From Pseudomonas sp. (GTDB taxonomy: Bacteria; Pseudomonadota; Gammaproteobacteria; Pseudomonadales; Pseudomonadaceae), in assembly GCF_017744435.1 (NCBI RefSeq), contig NZ_JAGIBG010000012.1, forward strand, positions 77,633-141,632: DNA of 64,000 nucleotides, in the 5' to 3' direction. The translations under genes and the position numbers were made by a program. Below the pieces are notes generated by a model. The model saw only the letters and a list, made by a program, of their open reading frames with translations. It had not been told where the DNA came from and made no database searches. Positions 57,186 through 64,000 of this stretch are shown here, one piece after another. Position 1 is the first letter of the stretch. Each line of letters begins with the position of its first letter.

Positions 57186-58258
57186 CGGCGTTTCCTCAGG
57201 CGCAGGCGTTTCAGGCGCTGGCGCCATTCCGGATGGGGCTGCAGGAAACGCGGTTTGCGCAGCACCTTGTGCAGCAGGTTGTCGGGCCATTGCACCGCCA
57301 CCACCAGCAACACGCTGAGCAGCAGGGCCAAGGCCAGCGGCCAGGCATACAGGGCTTTGGCCGTGCGCGCCTGGGTCGGTTGCTGGGCCACCGGCTCCAG
57401 CTGGTCGAGGGTATCGCCGATGGCGTTCAGCTCGTTGCCGTCATGGGCGCGGAAGTAGGCACCGTGGGTGATGTCGGCAATTTCCTTGAGCGACGCTTCG
57501 TCGAGGTCCAGGCTCGGGTTCAGGCCGAGCAGGCCGGGCGTGCCGCTGGCCTCGGGGTTGGCGCCGATGCCGATGGTGTAGATGCGCACGCCTTCCTGGG
57601 CGGCCAGGCGGGCGGCGGTCAGCGGGTGGATCTGCCCGCCGTTGTTGGCGCCATCGGTGACCAGCACCAATACCCGGCTTTGTGCCGGGCGCTGGCGCAG
57701 GCGCTTGACCGCCAGGCCGATGGCGTCACCGATGGCGGTATTCTTGCCGGCGATGCCGATCTGCGCTTCGTCGAGGAAGGTGCGCACGGTGCGCCGGTCG
57801 AACGTCAGCGGGGCTTGCAGGTAGGCCTGGCTGCCAAACAGGATCAGGCCGACACGGTCGCCTTCGCGGTCTTGCAGGAAGTCGCCGAGCAGTGCCTTGA
57901 CCAGGTCGAGGCGGCTGATGTCTTCGTCCTTCCACTGCATGTCGGGGAAGTCCATCGAGCCCGACACATCCACCGCCACCAGCAGGTCGCGGCCGCTGGC
58001 GGCCACCGGCACCGGTTCACCGAGCCACTGCGGGCGCGCCGCGGCCAGCAGCAGCAGCAGCCAGATCAGTACATACGGCGCCTGCTGGCGCAGGGTCGGC
58101 AGGTTAAGGCGTGCGCGGCGCCCGGCCAGGCCTTCCAGTTCGTCGAGGAAACCGACCTTGAGCACCGGCTCGCCGCTGTCGGCGGCGGGCAGCAGCAGGC
58201 GCGCCAGCCAGGGCAGCGGCAGCAGCACGAAAATCCACGGCCAGGCCAGTTCAAACAT
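57182..58258 (-). CDS. VWA-domain membrane protein (BatA-like)
   Basis: A 358-aa protein. Two N-terminal spans (~8-25 and ~62-76) are followed by a VWA domain (~88-285) with an intact metal site DVSGSMD (~96-102) and TDGANNG (~205). A C-terminal span lies at ~308-325. The gene overlaps the DUF4381 stop by eight bases. With MoxR and DUF58 it forms the conserved Bat-type complex. The MIDAS motif suggests metal-dependent protein binding. Confidence 0.9.
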   Translation of the reverse strand: MFELAWPWIFVLLPLPWLARLLLPAADSGEPVLKVGFLDELEGLAGRRARLNLPTLRQQAPYVLIWLLLLLAAARPQWLGEPVPVAASGRDLLVAVDVSGSMDFPDMQWKDEDISRLDLVKALLGDFLQDREGDRVGLILFGSQAYLQAPLTFDRRTVRTFLDEAQIGIAGKNTAIGDAIGLAVKRLRQRPAQSRVLVLVTDGANNGGQIHPLTAARLAAQEGVRIYTIGIGANPEASGTPGLLGLNPSLDLDEASLKEIADITHGAYFRAHDGNELNAIGDTLDQLEPVAQQPTQARTAKALYAWPLALALLLSVLLVVAVQWPDNLLHKVLRKPRFLQPHPEWRQRLKRLRLRKRR

Positions 58259-58745
58259 GTTTGCGAATCCAGGTTTCGACCGCCTGGCTGAGCCCGACGA
58301 TGGCCTTGTCGTCGAGCTTGCACTCGGGCTTGTAGGCGCCTTCGACCAGCACCATCCAGCGGGTCAGGCCGGCGGCCGGGCAGCGGTTGTCGAGAAAGGC
58401 CAGCCACTGGCGGCCATTCAAGGTATGACTGTTGGCACCGGGGTAGTGGTTGCGGCACAGGCGCTTGAGCAGAGCGTTGATTTGCTGCAGCCAGGCGCCG
58501 GCCGGGGCGCCGTCATAGGGGCGTGGCAGGCGGGCGAGTTCGGCCAGGGCTTCCAGGCGCACGGGGTCGAGCGGCAGCTCGGCGCGCACCACCGGGCGTT
58601 TGCCCGGGCGCCAGCGGCGCAACCGCCATAGGCCCCAGACCAGCAGCGGCAGCAGCGCGAGCAGCAGCCACCAGCCCGGTGCTGGCGGCCACAGGCCAAT
58701 TGCCGGCGGTGCGATCAGCGGTTGCAGCTGGTCCAGCGGGTTCAT
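58251..58745 (-). CDS. DUF4381 family membrane protein
   Basis: A 164-aa protein with one membrane span near residues 24-42 (GWWLLLALLPLLVWGLW), then a soluble C-terminal part. Its place between DUF58 and BatA is standard for these operons. The ATG overlaps the DUF58 stop by four bases, and an in-frame upstream extension (from 59021) would lie in DUF58. Function unknown. Confidence 0.86.
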   Translation of the reverse strand: MNPLDQLQPLIAPPAIGLWPPAPGWWLLLALLPLLVWGLWRLRRWRPGKRPVVRAELPLDPVRLEALAELARLPRPYDGAPAGAWLQQINALLKRLCRNHYPGANSHTLNGRQWLAFLDNRCPAAGLTRWMVLVEGAYKPECKLDDKAIVGLSQAVETWIRKHV

Positions 58746-59686
58746 TGAGCACTCCCAGGTCGCTGGGCATTCAGGTACTCGCGCAGTTGTTCGATCATCT
58801 CGCTTTGGGTGCTCAGTGGCATCAGTAGCACGCGCAGCTTCTGCGCCATCAGCTCCCAGCGCTCGATGCGCGCTTCGGCCTGTTGACGGTAGGCCTGGCG
58901 CAGGTTGGCGTCCAGGGTGTCGAGCTCCAGCTGCGAGCCGCGCTGGGCGAAGCGCAGCAGGCCGGCGGCGGGCAGGGCGTGGTCGAGCGGGTCGGACACC
59001 GGCATCAGCAACAGGTCGCAATGACGCGAGAGCATGGCCAGGTGTTGCTCGGCCTGGGCGCTGAGCGAGCGTTCGTCGCAGATGACGATGGCCAGGCTGC
59101 CGGGGCGCAGCACTTCACGGGCGCGGCGCAGGGCCAGGCCGAGGCTGTCGGTTTGCGGCGCGGCTTCGGTGTGCAGGGCCTGGTTGACCTTGGCCAGGCG
59201 GTTGAGCAGCTGCAGCAGGCTCTGCTTGCTGCGCCGTGGCTTGATCTCGTGGTGCTCGTTGTCGCCGAACACCAGACCGCCGATGCGGTCGTTGTGGCCC
59301 AGTGCGGCCCAGCCGAACAGCGCGGCAGCCTCGGCTGCGAGCACCGACTTGAACATCAGCCCCGAGCCGAAGAACAGGCGCTGGCTCTGTTCGACGAGAA
59401 TGAAGATCGGCCGTTCGCGTTCCTCGTGGAACAGCTTGGTGTGCGGCTCCTGGGTGCGTGCGGTGACGCGCCAGTCGATGTTGCGCACATCGTCACCGGC
59501 CTGGTACACGCGCACCTGGTCGAAGTCCACGCCACGCCCGCGCAGCTTGGAATGGTGCAGGCCGACCAGCGGGCTGCGCTGGCCGGGGCGGGAAAACAGC
59601 TGGATCTCGCGTACGCGGTGGCGCATGTCGATCAGCTCGGCGAGGCCGATGCGGATGCCGGGTTCGGCCTGCGGCGCGGTGGGCAT
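58742..59686 (-). CDS. DUF58 family protein
   Basis: A 314-aa soluble protein with the DUF58 core near [27 protein letters not shown] (~68-94), the most conserved segment of the family. Downstream a VWA-like fold is suggested by [11 protein letters not shown] and [12 protein letters not shown]. It follows moxR by three bases, so it is co-transcribed. DUF58 proteins accompany MoxR ATPases and are thought to aid chaperone-like assembly; the target is unknown. Confidence 0.88.
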   Translation of the reverse strand: MPTAPQAEPGIRIGLAELIDMRHRVREIQLFSRPGQRSPLVGLHHSKLRGRGVDFDQVRVYQAGDDVRNIDWRVTARTQEPHTKLFHEERERPIFILVEQSQRLFFGSGLMFKSVLAAEAAALFGWAALGHNDRIGGLVFGDNEHHEIKPRRSKQSLLQLLNRLAKVNQALHTEAAPQTDSLGLALRRAREVLRPGSLAIVICDERSLSAQAEQHLAMLSRHCDLLLMPVSDPLDHALPAAGLLRFAQRGSQLELDTLDANLRQAYRQQAEARIERWELMAQKLRVLLMPLSTQSEMIEQLREYLNAQRPGSAQ

Positions 59687-59689
59687 GGG

Positions 59690-60649
<960 letters not shown>

Positions 60650-60796
60650 CGGCGGCGGTTCCTGGGTTTGCGCCAGGTCGCGGGCGACCTGGCAGGGGGT
60701 GATACTTTAATCTATCCAGGGGTGTGCCGACCAATGCAGGCCGCGATTTTTATCGCTGCCATGGTCGCTGCAGGGCGCGCCCGCAGGCTTTTCGGG

Positions 60797-62128
60797 TCAG
60801 TTCTTCGCGGTGGAATGCTTGCGCCCCTGGTCGCACAGGGCGAACACCACCACCAGCACCCCGGCAATCGCCAGGATCAGCGCCACGCCATCGGTGGAGT
60901 GGGTCGCCGATCCGGCCACCAGGGCCAGGCCGCCCAGCGGTGCCAGGCCACCGGCTACCGCGGTACCAATCTCACGGCCGGTACCAAAGCCCGACGAGCG
61001 TGTCTGGGTCGGGAACTGGCGGCTGAGGAACGACCCCTGCGGGGCGAACATCATCGGCGCGAGGATGCCGGTGCCGATTGCGATGGCGATGTAGATCTGG
61101 GTGGGCTCGCCGGTGCTCAACAGCTGCAGGAACGGGTAGGCGAACAGTGCCGACAGGACCCCGCCGAGCATCAGCACGGTCTTGCTGCTCCAGCGGTCGC
61201 ACAGCCAGCCGAAGAACGGCACGGCGAAGATCGCCACCAGGCTGGCGATGGTTACCGACAGCGAGGTGACATGCGCTTCCACGCCCTTGAACTGGGTCAG
61301 GTAGGCCAGCGAGAAGGTCTTGAAGATGTAGCTCAGGGCGTTGTAGCCGATGGCCACGAAGAACACCACGGCCAGGCCCTTGAGGTCGTTCTTGAACAGC
61401 AGCTTCAGCGGCGACACCTGTGGCTTGCTGCTGTCGGCCTTGTCGAGTTCCTTGAAGTCTGGCGTCTCGGGGATGCTCTTGCGCACCCACAGGCCGACCG
61501 CCACCAGGGCGATGCTGGCAATGAACGGGATGCGCCAGCCGCCGGCCAGGAGGAATTCGTTGCCATTCATGGTCAGCAGGTAAACCGTCAGCGATGACAG
61601 CAGCAGCCCCAGGTTCAGCCCCAGCGCCGGCCAGGCGCCCTGGCTGCCGCGCTTGCCTTCACTGGCATGTTCGTAGGAGGTCACCGCCGCGCCGGACAGC
61701 TCGGCCCCCGCGCCCAGGCCCTGGATGATGCGGATCACCACCAGCAGGATCGGGGCCCAGATGCCGATGCTGGCGTAGCTGGGAATCAGCCCGATCAGCG
61801 CCGTGCACACGCCCATCATGCAAAAAGTGATCACCAGCACATGCTTGCGCCCGAAACGGTCGCCCAGGTAGCCGAACAGGATGCCGCCGAAAGGGCGGGC
61901 GATGAAGCCGATGGCGAAGGTGGAGAAGGCCAGCAGCGAGGCCACCGCCGGGTTGCTGGCATCGAAGAAGATCTTCGAGAACACGATCGCTGCCATGGTC
62001 GCGTAGAGGTAGAAGTCGTACCACTCCAGCATCGAGCCGAAGATGGTCGCCGCCGCCACCTTGCGCAGGCGCTTGCGTTGCTGTTGCGGGGTCTCGTGCG
62101 CGGCCGGGGCCGCCTCATGTACCGACAT
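60797..62128 (-). CDS. MFS transporter, metabolite:H+ symporter (MHS) family
   Basis: A 443-aa permease with about 12 membrane spans. The MHS-type start is ATIFGSMLEWYDFYLYATMAA, and the loop-2 MFS motif GYLGDRFGRKHVL is clear. It probably imports a dicarboxylate or similar acid; it follows lhgO by about 45 bp in the same direction, so the substrate may be linked to 2-hydroxyglutarate. GGAACC precedes the ATG. This is an inference from position. Confidence 0.88.
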   Translation of the reverse strand: MSVHEAAPAAHETPQQQRKRLRKVAAATIFGSMLEWYDFYLYATMAAIVFSKIFFDASNPAVASLLAFSTFAIGFIARPFGGILFGYLGDRFGRKHVLVITFCMMGVCTALIGLIPSYASIGIWAPILLVVIRIIQGLGAGAELSGAAVTSYEHASEGKRGSQGAWPALGLNLGLLLSSLTVYLLTMNGNEFLLAGGWRIPFIASIALVAVGLWVRKSIPETPDFKELDKADSSKPQVSPLKLLFKNDLKGLAVVFFVAIGYNALSYIFKTFSLAYLTQFKGVEAHVTSLSVTIASLVAIFAVPFFGWLCDRWSSKTVLMLGGVLSALFAYPFLQLLSTGEPTQIYIAIAIGTGILAPMMFAPQGSFLSRQFPTQTRSSGFGTGREIGTAVAGGLAPLGGLALVAGSATHSTDGVALILAIAGVLVVVFALCDQGRKHSTAKN

Positions 62129-62172
62129 GGGGGTTCCTTATTGTCTTTGTAGTTGTAGAGGTGCAGCAGGTT

Positions 62173-63366
62173 TCAGCGGGTCTTGAGGATCTTCTCGGCG
62201 ATCATCTGGCCGATGGGAATGGCCGAGGTGGCCGCCGGCGACGGGGCATTGCAGACATGCACCATGCGCGGGGTCTCGGCGAACAGGAAGTCATGCACCA
62301 GGGTGCCGTCGCGCATCACGGCCTGGGCGCGAATGCCCGCTTCGTAAGGCAGCAGGTCCGCCACCTCCAGCGATGGGCAGTACTTGCGGCACTGTTCCAG
62401 GTAACCGCGCTTGAACAGCGAGTTCTTCATCTCGGTGGTGCCGGAACCGAGGTTGTTCCATATGGTTTTCCAGAACCCCGGGAAGCTGGCGTACTCGGCC
62501 ACGTCGCGCCAGTTGACCGATAACTTGCGGTAGTTCTCGCGGCCGAAACCGAGCACGGCGTTCGGGCCGACAGTGACGCTGCCGTCGATCATGCGTGTCA
62601 GGTGCACGCCGAGGAATGGCAGCTCCGGGTCGGGGATCGGGTAGATCAGGTGGTTGACGATCTGGTTCTTGCTGGCCGGCAAGCGGTAGTACTCGCCGCG
62701 GAAGGGGATGATCTGGTGGTCGATCTTCACCCCGGCCAGGCGCGCCAGGCGGTCGGATTGCAGGCCGGCGCAGGCCACCAGCTGGCGCGCGCGCCAGGTG
62801 TGGCTGTCGGTGCCGACGGCGACATGGTCGGCGTGTTCCTGGATGGCGTGCACGCGGGTGGACAAGTGCACCTCGCCGCCGGCCTGGCGGATCACCTTGG
62901 CCATGGCGTTGCACACCTGGGTGTAGTCGACGATGCCGGTGGCATCGAGGAACAGCGCGCCCTTGCCGACGATGTTCGGTTCACGCTCAGCCAGCGCGGC
63001 GGCGTCCAGGCGCTCGACCTTCAGGCCGTTCTGCTGCGAGCGCTCGTACAGGGCCTGCATGCGTTGCACTTCCAGGTCGTTGGAGGCCACCAGCAGTTTG
63101 CCGCAGACCTCGAAGGCGATGCCGTGCTCGCTGCAGAAGTCCTTGGTCGCCTGGGCGCCGCGCTTGCACAGTTCGGCCTTGAGGCTGCCCGGTGCGTAAT
63201 AGATGCCCGCATGGATCACGCCACTGTTGTGGCCAGTCTGGTGGCGACCGAGGCTGGCTTCCTTTTCCAGGATCAGCAGGGATGCGCCCGGGCGCTGCTC
63301 GAGCAGCGCCATCGCAGTGGCGAGGCCGACGATGCCGCCGCCGATGATGCAGTAGTCGTAAGTCAT
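62173..63366 (-). CDS. lhgO: L-2-hydroxyglutarate oxidase LhgO
   Basis: A 397-aa FAD-dependent oxidoreductase of the DAO family, resembling E. coli LhgO (YgaF), which oxidises L-2-hydroxyglutarate to 2-oxoglutarate and feeds electrons to the quinone pool. The N-terminal FAD fingerprint IIGGGIVGLATAMALLE is intact. HQTGHNSGVIHAGIYY (~42-57) and PFLGVHLTR (~248) are family features, and FVCNAPSPAATS-like VHVCNAPSPAATSAIPIG is near the C-terminus. No csiD (glutarate hydroxylase) gene lies beside it, unlike in many glutarate operons. Confidence 0.88.
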   Translation of the reverse strand: MTYDYCIIGGGIVGLATAMALLEQRPGASLLILEKEASLGRHQTGHNSGVIHAGIYYAPGSLKAELCKRGAQATKDFCSEHGIAFEVCGKLLVASNDLEVQRMQALYERSQQNGLKVERLDAAALAEREPNIVGKGALFLDATGIVDYTQVCNAMAKVIRQAGGEVHLSTRVHAIQEHADHVAVGTDSHTWRARQLVACAGLQSDRLARLAGVKIDHQIIPFRGEYYRLPASKNQIVNHLIYPIPDPELPFLGVHLTRMIDGSVTVGPNAVLGFGRENYRKLSVNWRDVAEYASFPGFWKTIWNNLGSGTTEMKNSLFKRGYLEQCRKYCPSLEVADLLPYEAGIRAQAVMRDGTLVHDFLFAETPRMVHVCNAPSPAATSAIPIGQMIAEKILKTR

Positions 63367-63469
63367 GCAGGGGTACCTTGGTGTTCTTGTCGGTGGATCT
63401 GCTTATCAGGTTGTCAGACTAAGTAATGCGTAAAAGGGCCCTCGTCAGGCCGCGTCGGTTTCTCCGGGG

Positions 63470-64000
63470 TCAGTCGAGGGCGGGGAGGTCGATCTTCAGG
63501 CGCTTGGCCGAGGCGCGCAGGTGCGCTTCGGCGCAGGCTGCGGCCGCCTGGCGGTCGCCATCGGCGATGGCCTGGTACAGCGCCTGGTGCTCGCGATTGG
63601 CATCGGCCGAGCCACCCACCGAGTGGGCCGCGGAGTTTTCCCAGGCGGTGCGCCGGGCGCTCGCCAGCTGGCCGCCGAGGAAGTCGTGGAAGGCCACGAA
63701 GTAATCGTTCTTGCTGGCTTCGGCAATCGCCCGGTGGAAGGCCACATCGGCGGCCGAGGCGGTGGCGAAGTCGCTGCGCTTGTCGAGCATTTCCTGCAGG
63801 GCCTTGGCCATGTGGGCCAGGTCCTGCTCGTCGCGGCGGCGGGCGGCGATGGCGGCGGCCTGGGTCTCGATCCACAGGCGCATTTCGAACATCTGCACCA
63901 GGTCTGGCTTGCGGCCATTGTTGCCGGGGAAGCGGAACACGGTACCGGCGGGGGTTTGCGAGATGTAGGAACCGAGCCCGCGGCGGGCGATCAGCACGCC
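63470..64000 (-). CDS. GntR/FadR-family regulator (5' end beyond window)
   Basis: The visible 176 codons include the end of the winged helix (GVLIARRGLGSYIS-like) and a complete FCD ligand domain (~35-170), with FHRAIAEAS, REHQALYQAIADGD and HLRAS supplying the usual metal-binding histidines. The gene runs off the right end, so its start is not seen. It lies upstream of lhgO on the same strand, about 100 bp away. It is likely its regulator; the effector is unknown. Confidence 0.85.
   Translation of the reverse strand, partial: GVLIARRGLGSYISQTPAGTVFRFPGNNGRKPDLVQMFEMRLWIETQAAAIAARRRDEQDLAHMAKALQEMLDKRSDFATASAADVAFHRAIAEASKNDYFVAFHDFLGGQLASARRTAWENSAAHSVGGSADANREHQALYQAIADGDRQAAAACAEAHLRASAKRLKIDLPALD

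Overview
This is a 64 kb, GC-rich stretch of conserved chromosome that looks like the Pseudomonas putida group. The gene order leuCD - methyltransferase - leuB - asd - usg - fimV - truA - trpF - accD - folC - dedD - cvpA - purF - metZ is the classic Pseudomonas block. The intergenic gaps also carry the Pseudomonas REP palindrome, with a core like TTCGCGGGC..GCCCGCTCCCACAG. Identification rests on recognised protein families and gene order only; no database search was run. No prophage, insertion sequence, CRISPR array or biosynthetic island is visible.

Layout. (1) 1-3.9 kb: tRNA-Glu, a TetR regulator with a clear operator-like palindrome, an alpha/beta hydrolase, a hotdog thioesterase, dusC, and the small heat-shock gene ibpA behind a sigma32-like promoter and a ROSE-type RNA thermometer. 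(2) 3.9-8.1 kb, minus strand: a large PAS5-GGDEF-EAL cyclic-di-GMP protein and a LysR regulator divergent from leuC. (3) 8.2-26.5 kb, plus strand: leucine biosynthesis (leuC, leuD, leuB), aspartate-semialdehyde dehydrogenase and its degenerate paralogue, the polar hub FimV, then truA, trpF, accD, folC, dedD, cvpA, purF, metZ and a short-chain dehydrogenase. (4) 26.6-27.4 kb: tRNA-Val and three identical tRNA-Asp genes, the last two on a 217-bp repeat. (5) 27.5-33.9 kb: a DUF2242 lipoprotein, a 28-codon acidic small ORF, an operon of a membrane-anchored nitrilase-fold protein and an AraC regulator, fadH with a PsrA-like operator, and a PLP desulfhydrase/ACC-deaminase homologue. (6) 34-47.6 kb: cytochrome b561, DUF1853, nadK, a phosphoesterase, a rhomboid protease whose coding sequence contains a REP element, DUF1315, DUF2797, pepN, a YCF48-like/RND pair, DUF5629, a lactonase-like propeller and a small secreted protein. 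(7) 47.7-53.2 kb, minus strand: sbcD-sbcC-gst. (8) 53.4-60.6 kb: DUF2628, then a tightly overlapping six-gene minus-strand MoxR-DUF58-DUF4381-VWA-VWA/TPR-BatD operon. (9) 60.8-64 kb, minus strand: a GntR/FCD regulator cut by the window end, lhgO and an MHS-family transporter.

Most of the window is core metabolism and maintenance. I do not see a convincing wholly new multi-gene system. The more interesting signals are local: regulatory elements (ROSE thermometer, TetR palindrome, LysR box, PsrA-like box), proteins that keep a fold but lose catalytic residues (the Usg-like protein, the nitrilase-fold protein, a VWA domain with a degenerate metal site), a REP translated inside a membrane protease, a highly acidic 28-residue ORF, and uncharacterised DUF families with possible nucleic-acid-enzyme motifs (DUF1853, DUF2797).
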